DNA of 64,000 nucleotides from Candidatus Limosilactobacillus merdigallinarum (GCA_019114515.1 DXFH01000024.1:22854-86853), one strand, 5' to 3'; shown: positions 22,854-33,372, numbered from the stretch's first letter. Notes: generated by a model not told the origin, from the letters alone. Numbers and translations: made by a program.

Positions 22854-25329
22854 AATTACTGGTTTCTTTTTCCGGATTAGGAGTGTCAGATTCAGCAACA
22901 ATCTTTTGTCGGATCGTTACTGGCGTTCCTTGACTATCCGTGTCCACAACGAAAACGCCGTTGGACTTGGCCGTGCCTAAATGATGGTCAGTCACTAAGA
23001 CGTCCTGGAAGGCTGGCCGATCAGTAATGATTTCCATTGCTCCCGTAAAGTCTGCCGGGTAAGCAATAAAGTTCGCGATTTCATGAGGATTACGCTTGAT
23101 GCGGTGCAGCACCAGATTACCCCTTCTAGCCCGCGCGCCGACATCTAATTCACTGACGGCCATTTCTTTAAATGCGCCGCGTTGCGTAATGATAGCCAAA
23201 AGATCATCATCATGTGCCAGCACCAGGTTCATCAAACGGTCGTCATCTTTCAGATTGATGGCCCGTACACCAGCGGTCCGCAGTCCTTGCGTTGGTACTG
23301 CGGTTACGTCAAAACGCAATGCATAACCTTGTCGGCTGATGCCTACTAAGGTTTGATTTTCCATTTCTGGTTCGAAGTATTGTACGTTAATTACTTCTGC
23401 TTCGGGATCTTTAAGCTTCATCACCAGACTGGCATGTGATTTATAACGGGATCCCGGTTTCAGTTCACTGAGTGCCGTTTGCTTAACTTGGCCGTCACTG
23501 GTTGAAATAATAACGGTTCCTGGCAAATCAAGCCGTTTCAAGATCATGGCACTAATGATTTCTTCATTATCGGCTAAGCCAATTGTTTGTGAAATGTGTT
23601 CACCAGTGTCTTTCCACTTCACATCGGTCAATTCATGGACCGGCCGGTAAATAACGTGGCCCAGGTTGGTAAACATAAACAGGTGTGATAACGTTGATGC
23701 TTTTTGTACCAACAACGGGTAATCATCCTCACGCAAGCCGTTGTCATTAAAGTCTGAAGCTTTGTATGAACGCAAACTGCTGCGTTTGATGTAACCAGCA
23801 TGTGAGACCATCACCATCACATCTTCGTTTGCGACAGTTACTGTCCGCGCAACCTTTAATTGCGACACTTGGTTTTGAATTTGGGTCCGCCGTGGCGTAG
23901 CAAATTCCTTCTTAATCACCAGCATCTCATTTTCCAGCACCCGATCAAGCTCATCCTTTTCGGATAAGATCTTCTCAAAAGCAGCAATTTCTTTTTGCAG
24001 CTTAGCTTGTTCATTCTGCAGGTCGGTCACGTCCGTATTGGTTAACCGGTACAGCTGCAAGGCCACAATGGCAGCTGCCTGCTTATCGGAAAACTGATAC
24101 TCGGCAACTAAATTCTGCTGGGCATCCTTACGATTTTTGCTGCGACGAATGGTATGGATAACGTCGTCTAAGATCGATAAGGCTTTGATCAGCCCTTCGA
24201 CAATGTGCAGCCGTTCTTGATCTTTGTGCAGGTCAAACTGTGTCCGCCGCGTAATGATCTGCTGCTGGAATGTCAGATAGGAACGCAGATAGTGCTTCAG
24301 ACTAATCCGCATTGGCCGCTGATCATCAATCGCCACCATGTTGAAGTTGTAGTTAATCTGCAGGTCGGTATTCTTGAGCAGGTAATTTAAAATTCCTTGC
24401 GCATCGGCATTATGCTTCAGTTCAATGGCAATCCGTAAGCCGGAACGGTCGGTTTCGTCCCGGGCTTCCGCGATGCCTTCAACCTTTTTAGCTAAACGCA
24501 AATCGTTAATCCGCTTGACTAGCTGTGCCTTGTTAACTCCGTATGGAATCTCATCGACAGTAATCTGCTGACGATTGCCCCGCAGACTATCAATTCTGGT
24601 CTTGGCCCGGACAACTACCCTGCCGCGGCCAGTAGTGTAGGCTTTACGGATGCCGTCACGTCCCTGAATAATTCCCCCTGTTGGGAAATCAGGGCCGGGA
24701 ACCAGTTTCATCAAATCATCTAGACTAGCTTGCGGATGCTTCAACAGGTAGATTAACGCGTCGATTAATTCAGCCAGGTTATGCGGCGGAATTTCAGTAG
24801 CATAGCCGGCAGAAATCCCGGTAGACCCATTAAGCAGCAAGTTAGGAATCCGTGAGGGCAGGACAGTTGGCTCCTTCTCCGTATCGTCGAAGTTTAAGGT
24901 CATTTCGACGGTGTCTTTGTCAATGTCTTGCAGCATCAAGCCCGCAATTTTGCTCAGACGTGCTTCGGTGTAACGCATCGCAGCTGCCGGGTCACCGTCC
25001 ATCGAACCATTATTCCCGTGCATTTCAATTAGGGGTTCGCGTAACTTCCAATCTTGGCTCAGGTGGACCATGGCCTCATAGATTGAACTGTCACCGTGCG
25101 GGTGAAAATTACCCATCACGTTACCAACGGACTTTGCGGACTTCCGGAAGACCTTATCGTAAGTGTTGCCGTCCTTGTTCATGGCAAACAGGATCCGGCG
25201 TTGGACCGGTTTCAACCCGTCACGGATATCGGGTAACGCACGTGACTGAATAATCGATTTGGAGTAACGGCCAAACCGGTTGCCCATTAATTGTTCCAGT
25301 GTACGATTTTCAATTTTGCTTTCACTCAA
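22852..25329 (-). CDS. parC: DNA topoisomerase IV subunit A
   Basis: An 825-residue type IIA topoisomerase A subunit that decatenates daughter chromosomes. The quinolone region HPHGDSSIYEAMV (about 78-90) carries the usual serine; the catalytic tyrosine is in AAMRYTEARLS (about residue 120). The GyrA-box (QRRGxxG) typical of gyrase is absent from the C-terminal beta-pinwheel region, and parE lies directly upstream, so ParC rather than GyrA. It starts 29 bases after parE stops and is in the same operon. Confidence 0.96.
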   Translation of the reverse strand: MSESKIENRTLEQLMGNRFGRYSKSIIQSRALPDIRDGLKPVQRRILFAMNKDGNTYDKVFRKSAKSVGNVMGNFHPHGDSSIYEAMVHLSQDWKLREPLIEMHGNNGSMDGDPAAAMRYTEARLSKIAGLMLQDIDKDTVEMTLNFDDTEKEPTVLPSRIPNLLLNGSTGISAGYATEIPPHNLAELIDALIYLLKHPQASLDDLMKLVPGPDFPTGGIIQGRDGIRKAYTTGRGRVVVRAKTRIDSLRGNRQQITVDEIPYGVNKAQLVKRINDLRLAKKVEGIAEARDETDRSGLRIAIELKHNADAQGILNYLLKNTDLQINYNFNMVAIDDQRPMRISLKHYLRSYLTFQQQIITRRTQFDLHKDQERLHIVEGLIKALSILDDVIHTIRRSKNRKDAQQNLVAEYQFSDKQAAAIVALQLYRLTNTDVTDLQNEQAKLQKEIAAFEKILSEKDELDRVLENEMLVIKKEFATPRRTQIQNQVSQLKVARTVTVANEDVMVMVSHAGYIKRSSLRSYKASDFNDNGLREDDYPLLVQKASTLSHLFMFTNLGHVIYRPVHELTDVKWKDTGEHISQTIGLADNEEIISAMILKRLDLPGTVIISTSDGQVKQTALSELKPGSRYKSHASLVMKLKDPEAEVINVQYFEPEMENQTLVGISRQGYALRFDVTAVPTQGLRTAGVRAINLKDDDRLMNLVLAHDDDLLAIITQRGAFKEMAVSELDVGARARRGNLVLHRIKRNPHEIANFIAYPADFTGAMEIITDRPAFQDVLVTDHHLGTAKSNGVFVVDTDSQGTPVTIRQKIVAESDTPNPEKETSN

Positions 25330-25358
25330 AGGTTTGAACTCCCTTCTCGCTTAATTTG

Positions 25359-27329
25359 TTATTTAACATGGCCTTTGCTTTCAACCAATTTGTCGGACTC
25401 GGTATCGTCGCTCATAGTGAAGTGGACGTTTTCTTCAATCCATTCCCGTCGTGGCTCAACTTTGCTGCCCATCAGGGTGGTGACCCGTTTTTCAGCTAAG
25501 TCAGCGTCTTCAATCCGTACCCGAATTAAAGTCCGTGTAGCCGGGTTCATGGTGGTTTCCCACAGTTGGTCAGCATTCATTTCACCAAGCCCCTTGAAGC
25601 GCTGTAACGAAGCACCAGCACCCATCTGCTTGGTTAACTTGCGTAGCTCATCATTGGTCCAGGCATAAGTAATCTTTGTTTTGGCCCCTCTACCTTGTTG
25701 CAAACGATACAGTGGTGGCAAAGCAATGTAAATCTTGCCTGCTTCAATCATTGGCCGCATGTACTTGTAGAAGAAAGTCAGCAAAAGGATTTGAATGTGG
25801 GCCCCGTCATCATCGGCATCGGTCATAATGATGATCTTGTCATAATTAGAGTCTTCTACATTGAATTCAGAACCGACACCGGCTCCCACCGTGTAGATAA
25901 TGGTATTTAGTTCTTCATTCTTTAAGACATCATCTAGCTTGGCCTTTTCGGTGTTTAACACCTTACCGCGCAATGGCAGGATTGCTTGAAACTTTCGATC
26001 CCGGCCTTGTTTAGCTGAACCACCGGCGGAGTCTCCTTCGACCAGGAAGAGTTCATTCTTGCTGGCATTCTTGGACTGCGCAGGCGTTAATTTATCAGAA
26101 AGGTTTCGTTCCTTGCGACTGCGGCGCTTGCCGTTACGGGAAAGATCCCGGGCTTTGCGAGCAGCTTCCCGTGCTTCCCGAGCCTTAATAGACTTGCGAA
26201 TCAGCATTTGGGCAAAGTCGCCGTTTTCCATCAGTGTGTAGCCAAGCTGGTCGCTAACAATGGCATCCACGATTTTACGTGCTTCAGGGGTCCCTAATTT
26301 ATCTTTAGTTTGCCCTTCAAATTGCAGGATCCGTTCCGGAATCCGGACGGAAATAACGGCCGTGAGCCCTTCACGCACATCGCTGCCTTCCAAATTCTTG
26401 TCACGATCTTTCAATAGGCCAACTTTACGGGCGTAATCATTGAAGCTCTTGGTCCAAGCATTACGGAAACCAGCTTCGTGCGTTCCACCATCAGGGGTAC
26501 GCACGTTATTGACAAAGGACAAGATATTTTCGGAATAACCGTCATTATATTGGGCAGCAACGTCTACTTCGACCCCATCTTGTTTGCCGCTGAATGAGAG
26601 CACCTTGCCTAGCGTTTCCTTGCCTTCGTTCAGGTAATCAACAAAATCCACGATCCCGTTTTCGTATTGGAAAGTGTCACTTTGTTCCTGCCCAGCTCGT
26701 TCGTCAGTCAGAGTAATCTTTAGGCCCTTCAGCAAGAAAGCTGATTCGCGTAAACGATTGGCCAGGGTGTTGTAATCGAAAACGGTGGTCGAGAAAATCG
26801 TTGGATCAGGTTTGAAGGAGACAGTTGTCCCGCTGCCATCACGCGTTTTACCTAATTTTCTTAATGTCCCAACCGGGTTACCACCATTTTCAAATTTTTC
26901 TTGGTAACGAACATGGTCGCGGACGATGGTCAAAGTTAACCAGATCGAGAGAGCATTAACTACTGAAGCACCGACCCCGTGCAGACCACCGGAAGTCTTA
27001 TAGCCATCAGCTTGGCCAAACTTACCACCGGCATGCAACACAGTCATGATGACTTCGGGAGTTGGTTTACCACTCGCGTGCATTCCCACTGGCATGCCTC
27101 GTCCGTGGTCTTGAACGGTAATTGAATTGTCTGCACCAATGGTCACTGCGATCTCATTACCAAAGCCAGATAAAGCTTCATCAACGGCGTTATCGACAAT
27201 TTCATAGACTAAATGATGCAAGCCGTAAGTATCCGTGGAACCAATATACATACCAGGACGCTTACGAACGGCCTCTAAGCCCTTTAAAATTTTAATGGAT
27301 GAGGAGTCATATCGATATTTATCTGCCAT
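25359..27329 (-). CDS. parE: DNA topoisomerase IV subunit B
   Basis: A 656-residue ATPase subunit. The GHKL ATP site is shown by VYEIVDNAVDEAL, DHGRGMPVGMH (about 75-85) and GGLHGVGASVVNALS; the Toprim metal site by EGDSAGGSAKQGRD and MTDADDDGAHI. Gene order parE-parC identifies it as topoisomerase IV rather than gyrase. The frame opens at a TTG, but AAGGAGG is 7 bases from the ATG at 27329. The 159-base gap upstream is divergent with plsY and holds small dyads (GTCTG-N-CAGAC near 27364-27381). Confidence 0.96.
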   Translation of the reverse strand: MADKYRYDSSSIKILKGLEAVRKRPGMYIGSTDTYGLHHLVYEIVDNAVDEALSGFGNEIAVTIGADNSITVQDHGRGMPVGMHASGKPTPEVIMTVLHAGGKFGQADGYKTSGGLHGVGASVVNALSIWLTLTIVRDHVRYQEKFENGGNPVGTLRKLGKTRDGSGTTVSFKPDPTIFSTTVFDYNTLANRLRESAFLLKGLKITLTDERAGQEQSDTFQYENGIVDFVDYLNEGKETLGKVLSFSGKQDGVEVDVAAQYNDGYSENILSFVNNVRTPDGGTHEAGFRNAWTKSFNDYARKVGLLKDRDKNLEGSDVREGLTAVISVRIPERILQFEGQTKDKLGTPEARKIVDAIVSDQLGYTLMENGDFAQMLIRKSIKAREAREAARKARDLSRNGKRRSRKERNLSDKLTPAQSKNASKNELFLVEGDSAGGSAKQGRDRKFQAILPLRGKVLNTEKAKLDDVLKNEELNTIIYTVGAGVGSEFNVEDSNYDKIIIMTDADDDGAHIQILLLTFFYKYMRPMIEAGKIYIALPPLYRLQQGRGAKTKITYAWTNDELRKLTKQMGAGASLQRFKGLGEMNADQLWETTMNPATRTLIRVRIEDADLAEKRVTTLMGSKVEPRREWIEENVHFTMSDDTESDKLVESKGHVK

Positions 27330-27491
27330 CAAAGGGCCTCCTTACTAAACAATTTACGAAAAAAGTCTGTATTCGACAGACATGACAAAACAATGTTACT
27401 CGAAATTTGCGCTTGGTGCAAACGGCCAAGGCTAGTCAGCACAAGTAATCAGTGATATTATTACTCCGTGAATTTATTTAGGAGCTATTAA

Positions 27492-28109
27492 ATGATATAC
27501 GTATTTATGATAATCGTTGCCTACCTGTTGGGATCAATTCCATCTGGGTTATGGGTAGGTAAACTGTTCTACAACCAAGATATTCGCAAGGAAGGCAGCG
27601 GCAATATTGGGACGACGAATACCTTCCGCGTCCTCGGTCCGAAAGCCGGTACAGTTGTCCTGATAATGGATATTCTAAAGGGGACGCTGGCATCATCGCA
27701 GCCCTACTTTTTCCATGTTGATATTAACCCGCTTTTAATCGGTCTGTTTGCTTCAATCGGCCACACTGTCTCAATTTTTGATCATTTTCATGGCGGTAAA
27801 GCGGTAGCAACGAGTGCCGGGATCCTCCTAGCCTATAATCCCGGATTATTTGTGGTTGCGGCCACTATTTTCATTCTTACCCTTTGCTTAACGAGCATGG
27901 CCAGTTGCGCTAGCATCATTGGCATTACTTCCGTTTTCGTAATTGCCTTATTCATTCATGATACTATTTTGGCTTGGATTGCCGGATTGTTATCATTACT
28001 GGTGATTTACCGACACCGCGCGAACATTAACCGGATCATCCATGGCAGGGAATCAATGGTTTCCTTCGGTTTAGGGCAATATCTCCGGAAAAAACATCAA
28101 TCACATTAA
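27492..28109 (+). CDS. plsY: Acyl-phosphate:glycerol-3-phosphate acyltransferase
   Basis: A 205-residue integral membrane enzyme making lysophosphatidic acid, the first step in phospholipid synthesis. The three conserved loops are present: GSIPSGLWVGK (about 14-24), the phosphate-binding GSGNIGTTNTFRVLG (about 36-50) and HFHGGKAVATSAG (about 100-112). RBS TAGGAGC. Divergent from parE, an arrangement common in Firmicutes. Confidence 0.96.
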   Translation: MIYVFMIIVAYLLGSIPSGLWVGKLFYNQDIRKEGSGNIGTTNTFRVLGPKAGTVVLIMDILKGTLASSQPYFFHVDINPLLIGLFASIGHTVSIFDHFHGGKAVATSAGILLAYNPGLFVVAATIFILTLCLTSMASCASIIGITSVFVIALFIHDTILAWIAGLLSLLVIYRHRANINRIIHGRESMVSFGLGQYLRKKHQSH

Positions 28110-28140
28110 TTCAGTGTAAGATTATTAATTTAAACGAGTG

Positions 28141-28169
28141 GCGGGCTTTAATTCCCGGCGCCCGTTTTT
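28141..28169. terminator. Terminator between plsY and xerC
   Basis: CGGGC...GCCCG stem with TTTTTA on the plus strand; A/T-rich on the other side, so it can serve the convergent xerC gene, whose stop abuts it. Confidence 0.75.
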
Positions 28170-29370
28170 ATTTATCCTCGTGGTCGTTTTTAGCACGGGG
28201 AAAGTATTTTTCATATGATTTTTGCAAATTTTCCCGCGTGACGTGGGTATAGATCTGGGTTGTGGACAAACTCGCATGGCCTAGCAATTCCTGAACCGTT
28301 CGAATATCGGCCCCATTATCCAACATAGCTGTCGCAAAGCTATGCCGCAGCATGTGGGGATGGATGTCCGAATTGACCGAGCTCACTTGGATGACCCGGT
28401 TCAAAATGTACTCAATCCCGGTAGAAGTGATGGGTTTGCCATAATGGTTAATGAACAAGAAATCATGGTGCTGACCATACTTGGCCATTAATGGTGTACG
28501 GCAATTTGTCAGATAATTTTTCACAGCCTTTTTAGCGTATTGGCCAAAGGGAACGTAGCGCTCCTTATCGCCTTTTCCGTGGATCAGAATTAATGAAAGA
28601 TCCCAATTAATCTGCTCTTGCTTAAGAGATGAACATTCACTAACCCGCATGCCAGTTGCATACAAGAGTTCTAGAATCGCCCGGTTACGAAAATCCAGCG
28701 GTCTTCCCTGACCATCAGCTGCCTTAAACAGTGCCTTCATTTCTGGTTCATAGAAGTAACGAGGTAAGTCACGCGGATGCGTCTTTAAATGGATTTCGGT
28801 GAAGGGATTATCGTCAACCAGATGATTGCTCAAGAGGAAGTCGAAAAAGTTGCGGAGGCTAGCTAATTCACGACTGATGGTTGTCCGTGCCCGATGCAAT
28901 TGGTTTTGGTGGGCAAGATAGCGTTCCATATCCAGACGGTCTACTGTAAGCCAGCCCTGCCATTCACCTTGCTCTTCCAAAAATTGGCGAATCATTTTTA
29001 AATCGTTATGGTAACCAGTACTCGTTGCTTGAGATAACTGCCGCTCGCTGGTGAGATAAATCATGAAAAGGTTAGCTAAATCAAATGGGTTGTCAGCAGT
29101 TATTTGGGCATCTTGCAAAACTCCCCCAAACTGGTCTAAGGAAGTTAACAGATTCCTTAATTCAGTCGCCTGCTTTCCTGCCTGCTGCTCCAAGCTTAAA
29201 AATGCGGCAAAGTCATTACTGGTGAACTGCGACCATCCAGGGAAACTAGTCGTTTGCGCAAATGTTTGTTCAACCCGTGCCGCAGCAGCAAAAAGTGTTT
29301 GCTGCTGGGTTTGATACATCTCCTCTTTAGCCATCATCGCTGCTAAATCCTGTCTTACTTGATCTTGCAT
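28168..29370 (-). CDS. xerC: XerC-like tyrosine recombinase with N-terminal extension
   Basis: A 400-residue tyrosine recombinase that should act with XerD on chromosome dimers at dif. The active site is complete: R242 (ATGMRVSE), K266 (HGKGDKERYVPF), H339 and R342 (HMLRHSF), H365 (LLGHAS) and the nucleophile Y374 (TQIYTHV). XerC proteins are normally near 300 residues; about 95 extra residues precede the SAM-like core-binding domain here, helical and with no recognised motif. GGGAGG lies 5 bases before the ATG at 29370; an upstream in-frame ATG lacks a site. It follows topA but a strong terminator separates them. Confidence 0.9.
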   Translation of the reverse strand: MQDQVRQDLAAMMAKEEMYQTQQQTLFAAAARVEQTFAQTTSFPGWSQFTSNDFAAFLSLEQQAGKQATELRNLLTSLDQFGGVLQDAQITADNPFDLANLFMIYLTSERQLSQATSTGYHNDLKMIRQFLEEQGEWQGWLTVDRLDMERYLAHQNQLHRARTTISRELASLRNFFDFLLSNHLVDDNPFTEIHLKTHPRDLPRYFYEPEMKALFKAADGQGRPLDFRNRAILELLYATGMRVSECSSLKQEQINWDLSLILIHGKGDKERYVPFGQYAKKAVKNYLTNCRTPLMAKYGQHHDFLFINHYGKPITSTGIEYILNRVIQVSSVNSDIHPHMLRHSFATAMLDNGADIRTVQELLGHASLSTTQIYTHVTRENLQKSYEKYFPRAKNDHEDK

Positions 29371-29386
29371 TTGAACCTCCCAGATA

Positions 29387-29439
29387 AACAAAGAGGCCGC
29401 CTAGCATTATTTTATCGCTTGCTAGGAGCCTCCTTTTTT
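29387..29439. terminator. Strong terminator between topA and xerC
   Basis: GAGGC and CTAGCA arms pair with TGCTAG and GCCTC (small internal loop), followed by TTTGTTT on minus and TTTTTT on plus. Confidence 0.88.
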
Positions 29440-29450
29440 AACCATTGAAA

Positions 29451-31583
29451 TTATTTTTGTACCGGTTCTTCATAGTCACCATTTGGACAAACTACCTGTT
29501 TGCCGCTCTTAACCTTCTTTTCGACTAAGAAATGGCCATCCTTAGGGCAATTACGACCAATTGGCTTATCCCAAGAAACAAAATCACAATCAGGGTAGCG
29601 TGAACAGCCATAGAAGGTCCGGTTCTTACGCGACTTACGTTCAACAACCGTTCCCTTGCCACACTTTGGACAAACAATGCCGGTATCCTTCACAATCGCT
29701 TTGGTATTGCGACAGTCGGGGAAACGTGAACAAGCATAGAACTTGCCATAGCGGCCCATCTTAACCACCATTGGCGCACCGCAGATATCACAGTTAATTC
29801 CTGCTAACTGATCCTGCATCTGCACCTTTTCGACTTGTTCTTCTGCCTTGGCTACTTCTTTGCTAAACGGCTGGTAGAAGTCATCGACGACCTTTACCCA
29901 CTTTTTCTTGCCTTCTTCAATGTTATCCAAGTCGGCTTCGACATCAGCCGTAAACTTAGCGTTGGCAATTTGTGGGAACTGCTTTTCAATTAAGTCGTTA
30001 ACCACTTCGCCTAACTCTGTAGGTTCGAAGTGCCGAGAAACTAGCCGCACGTAGTAACGACGTTGAATCGTGTCCAAAGTAGGTGCATAAGTAGATGGCC
30101 GCCCTACCCCGTTTTCTTCAAGGGTTTTAACCAACGCAGCTTCAGTGTACCGAGCCGGTGGTTGCGTAAAGTGCTGAGCCGGATTATCACTCACCATCTT
30201 TACTTGACCACCTTCGGCTAAGTCTGGCAAGATATTGTTTTTATCCTGACTGCGCTTGTAAACCTTCGTAAATCCAGCAAATTTAACTTTGGAACCATTA
30301 GCACGGAAATTAACCCCATTTTGGGTAATAGTAACCGTCATGGTGTCAATGATTTCTGGTGTCATTTGGCTAGCTACGAAACGACTCCAAATCAGGCTAT
30401 ACAGCTTGTATTGATCATTGGTCAAATACTGTTTCATTTCGGCTGGCGTCCGGTAGACAGACGTTGGGCGAATGGCTTCGTGGGCGTCTTGAGCCCCTTC
30501 TGGCAGCTTGCCCTTTACCGGTTTAACAGCGGCATATTGACCACCATATTTTTCATGGATAAACTGTGACGCTTCATGCTTGGCAATCCCGGCAATTCGC
30601 GTCGAGTCAGTACGCATATAAGTGATGAGACCTACTGCAGCACCCTTGCCAATGTTGATTCCTTCATATAGTTGCTGAGCCGCCATCATCGTCTTCCGGG
30701 TACGGAAATTCAAACGCCGGTTGGCAGCTTGTTGCATCGTAGAAGTAGTGAATGGTGGCTGTGGTTGACGACGTCGTTCTTTCCGGTCAACTTTATCGAT
30801 ATTGAACGACTTTTTCCGGTCAATTTTAGCCAAAATCCGCTGCACATCTTGATTATTGTGCAGATCAACCTTCTTATTGTTTTCACCATAGAAGGATGCC
30901 TTGAACTTTTCTGAACGGCCCTTTTGGAATTCAGCATCAATACTCCAATACTCTTCGGGCTTAAAGTTACGAATTTCCTTTTCCCGTTGAATAATCAGGT
31001 TCAAAGCGACCGATTGCACACGACCGGCACTGAGGCCTTTTTTGACTTTGCGCCAAAGAATCGGACTAATGGAATAACCTACTAAGCGGTCAAGCACACG
31101 ACGCGCTTGCTGGGCATCAACCAAGTCCATATTAATGGTACGTGGTTCTTTAAAGGCTTCTTTTACCGCATCCTTGGTAATTTCGTTAAAAGTTACCCGG
31201 TTCTTGTCCTTATCATCCATCTTTAACAGGTTGGAGACATGCCAGGCAATGGCTTCCCCTTCACGGTCGGGGTCGGATGCAAGATAAATTGCTTTTGCAT
31301 TCTTCGCATCTTTGCGGAGTTCTTTAATGACGTCCCCCTTACCTCGAATAGTGATGTAATCCGGCTTATAATCGTTATCGATTTCAACGCCCATCCGACT
31401 CTTCGGCAAGTCACGAACATGACCCAGGCTAGCAACAACCTTGTAAGTCCGGCCAAGGTAACGACCAATGGTTTTCGCCTTCGATGGTGATTCCACGATC
31501 ACTAGCTTTTTACGGTTAGTACGGGTACGTTTTTTAGTAGTAGTTTTTGTCGTTGTTGATTTTTTGCTTGTTTTAGTTGCCAC
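29451..31583 (-). CDS. topA: DNA topoisomerase I
   Basis: A 710-residue type IA topoisomerase that relaxes negative supercoils. The N-terminus has a lysine/threonine-rich tail (residues 1-25), then the Toprim site ([17 protein letters not shown] and [14 protein letters not shown]), the active tyrosine in [10 protein letters not shown] (about residue 320) and three C-terminal zinc-ribbon units with C-x2-C...C-x4-C cysteines (from about 598), the last with fewer cysteines. Long basic N-terminal tail is unusual compared with B. subtilis TopA. It lies downstream of dprA in the common Firmicutes order. Confidence 0.97.
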   Translation of the reverse strand: MATKTSKKSTTTKTTTKKRTRTNRKKLVIVESPSKAKTIGRYLGRTYKVVASLGHVRDLPKSRMGVEIDNDYKPDYITIRGKGDVIKELRKDAKNAKAIYLASDPDREGEAIAWHVSNLLKMDDKDKNRVTFNEITKDAVKEAFKEPRTINMDLVDAQQARRVLDRLVGYSISPILWRKVKKGLSAGRVQSVALNLIIQREKEIRNFKPEEYWSIDAEFQKGRSEKFKASFYGENNKKVDLHNNQDVQRILAKIDRKKSFNIDKVDRKERRRQPQPPFTTSTMQQAANRRLNFRTRKTMMAAQQLYEGINIGKGAAVGLITYMRTDSTRIAGIAKHEASQFIHEKYGGQYAAVKPVKGKLPEGAQDAHEAIRPTSVYRTPAEMKQYLTNDQYKLYSLIWSRFVASQMTPEIIDTMTVTITQNGVNFRANGSKVKFAGFTKVYKRSQDKNNILPDLAEGGQVKMVSDNPAQHFTQPPARYTEAALVKTLEENGVGRPSTYAPTLDTIQRRYYVRLVSRHFEPTELGEVVNDLIEKQFPQIANAKFTADVEADLDNIEEGKKKWVKVVDDFYQPFSKEVAKAEEQVEKVQMQDQLAGINCDICGAPMVVKMGRYGKFYACSRFPDCRNTKAIVKDTGIVCPKCGKGTVVERKSRKNRTFYGCSRYPDCDFVSWDKPIGRNCPKDGHFLVEKKVKSGKQVVCPNGDYEEPVQK

Positions 31584-31670
31584 TGTACGGCTCCTATCTT
31601 GTTTTGTTTTCTTTCATATTAATAAGCCATTTTTGACTGGCTGTCAAATCAATAAGGAAGAATTTAAAAC

Positions 31671-31687
31671 TTGATAACGTTTATCAA
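31671..31687. repeat. AT-rich palindrome between dprA and topA
   Basis: TTGATAA-CGT-TTATCAA, perfect 7-base arms, overlapping the dprA stop and about 90 bases before topA. It could be an operator in the topA promoter region or an AT-rich hairpin. Confidence 0.5.
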
Positions 31688-32550
31688 AACGAGGACATTG
31701 TTAATTCTTCAAGGATATCGCTGGCATTTAAAGCTGGACGGGCACCTTCAGCAATTAATTCATTACAGCCTTTGGATAGTGGTTGCATGATCGAACCTGG
31801 GACCGCTAAAACGTTCCGGTTTTCTTGAACTGCAATATTCGCCGTGATCAGGCTGCCACTTTTTTGTCGAGCCTCCACCACTAAGCAAGCCGTGGCTAAG
31901 CCTGCAATAATACGGTTGCGTTCCGGAAAATGAAACGGTAAGGGACCTGTACCCAGTGGATATTCCGTTAATAATAATCCGGACTGCACGATCATGTTTT
32001 GCAAATCAGCATTTTCGCGTGGGTAAAACCTATCCAAGCCATTACCAATAACGGCGATGGCATTACCAGCATGTTTTAAAGTCAGCCGATGTGCAGCCCC
32101 ATCTATCCCACGCGCTAAGCCACTAACAATGGTAATGTTTTGAGCTACGATTGGTGGTAATAATTGTCTGAGCACGGCTTGCCCATACGGGGTCATATTA
32201 CGGGCACCAACCACCGCTAACTTCTTGTCTGAGAGCAGTTCTCGCTTTCCAGCGTAATATAAGACAAGTGGCGGACAGAAACATTCACGTAAGCATTGTG
32301 GATAATCGGGATCTAGCAAGCAAACATACGGCACGCCATGATTTAAAACCAGCAGTTTGTCTACGTCACTATCCATAAAATGATCAACAAAGTAATCCAT
32401 TGTTTTCGTTGATAAGCCGGCTTGTTGTCCTAAGAAACGATAATTATTAAACTCATGAAATTTGTGGGCAGTCTGCCAAACACGGTATTTGCTAAGCAAT
32501 CCCATATGGGGGCAAAGGTGCAAACGCAGTAAAAAGTCTCTTTCCAGCAT
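31684..32550 (-). CDS. dprA: DNA-processing protein DprA
   Basis: A 288-residue protein that loads RecA on incoming single-stranded DNA during natural transformation. The Rossmann-like DprA core shows VGARNMTPYGQAVL (about 115-128), SGLARGIDGAAHRLTL (about 143-158), GNGLDRFYPREN and EYPLGTGPLPFHFPERNR, the DNA-binding stretch. The C-terminal winged-helix domain seen in some DprA is absent, as usual in Firmicutes. It is followed by topA and preceded by rnhB at 54 bases, the conserved order. Confidence 0.95.
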   Translation of the reverse strand: MLERDFLLRLHLCPHMGLLSKYRVWQTAHKFHEFNNYRFLGQQAGLSTKTMDYFVDHFMDSDVDKLLVLNHGVPYVCLLDPDYPQCLRECFCPPLVLYYAGKRELLSDKKLAVVGARNMTPYGQAVLRQLLPPIVAQNITIVSGLARGIDGAAHRLTLKHAGNAIAVIGNGLDRFYPRENADLQNMIVQSGLLLTEYPLGTGPLPFHFPERNRIIAGLATACLVVEARQKSGSLITANIAVQENRNVLAVPGSIMQPLSKGCNELIAEGARPALNASDILEELTMSSF

Positions 32551-32604
32551 AAAAAAGTCCTCCTGTATTTAAAAAACGCAGAAGGCTTGATTTTGAATTA
32601 ATTT

Positions 32605-33372
32605 TTAGTAGCGATCTACTGGGGCAAAAGTGCGCCGGTGAATTGGGCAAGGCCCATTTTCTGCTAATCCTTGCAGATGTTGTTTCGTGCCATAGCCCAT
32701 ATTCTGAGCAAAATCGTACTGTGGATACAAGCGGTCGTATTCTGCCATCAAGTGGTCACGGTATTCCTTAGCAACAATGCTCGCAGCAGCGACACTAATG
32801 CTCTTTTGATCTGCCTTGATCAGGGTGGTTTGCGGAATCGGGTTATTTAGTTTGACAGCGTCAATAATCAAATGACTGGGATGGTGGTCTAAGGCATTGA
32901 TGGCGTCCGTCATGGCTTCCTTATCAGCTTCGAGCACGTTAACGCGGTCAATCTCTTGAGCCGACCGGACCCCAATGCTGACTTCGACGGCTTCATCAAC
33001 TATTTTTAAGTACAGTTGTTCACGCTCATGACGCGTCAGCATCTTAGAGTCGGTCACGCCTAGCAAATTAAAGGAGGGATCTAAAATGACCGCACAGGCA
33101 ACTACCGGTCCGGCTAATGGTCCTCGCCCGACCTCATCGATCCCAGCAACATACTGATTGTCGCTTTGCCAAAGAGCGTTTTCATACAAAAAGCGGTGCT
33201 GAAAAGCCGCCTTAGCCTTTTGTATACGATCTAAGCGTTTTAAGCAGCGTTTTACGGCATTTTGCACCCCTTTGCGGCCATCATTAGTACATTCGTTCAA
33301 AAATGGATCAGTGGTCGAATGAACGTCATTTAAACGGTTTTGAATTTCTTTAACTGTTAATTGCTCAGTCAT
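32605..33372 (-). CDS. rnhB: Ribonuclease HII
   Basis: A 255-residue enzyme removing misincorporated ribonucleotides from DNA. Catalytic residues are in AGIDEVGRGPLAGPVV (Asp-Glu, about 76-91), with VTDSKMLTRHER and LIIDAVKL supplying the other acidic positions. The Firmicutes N-terminal extension of about 70 residues is present. The frame opens 18 bases earlier, but AGGAAG is well spaced from the ATG at 33372, which overlaps the rbgA stop by 8 bases (ATGACTGA), so translation is coupled. Confidence 0.95.
   Translation of the reverse strand: MTEQLTVKEIQNRLNDVHSTTDPFLNECTNDGRKGVQNAVKRCLKRLDRIQKAKAAFQHRFLYENALWQSDNQYVAGIDEVGRGPLAGPVVACAVILDPSFNLLGVTDSKMLTRHEREQLYLKIVDEAVEVSIGVRSAQEIDRVNVLEADKEAMTDAINALDHHPSHLIIDAVKLNNPIPQTTLIKADQKSISVAAASIVAKEYRDHLMAEYDRLYPQYDFAQNMGYGTKQHLQGLAENGPCPIHRRTFAPVDRY

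Noticed and set aside
24852..25253. Long plus-strand reading frames opposite parC, parE, topA and pyk
   Set aside because: They lack ribosome binding sites, show arginine/serine-rich artefact composition and lie wholly inside well-supported genes on the other strand.
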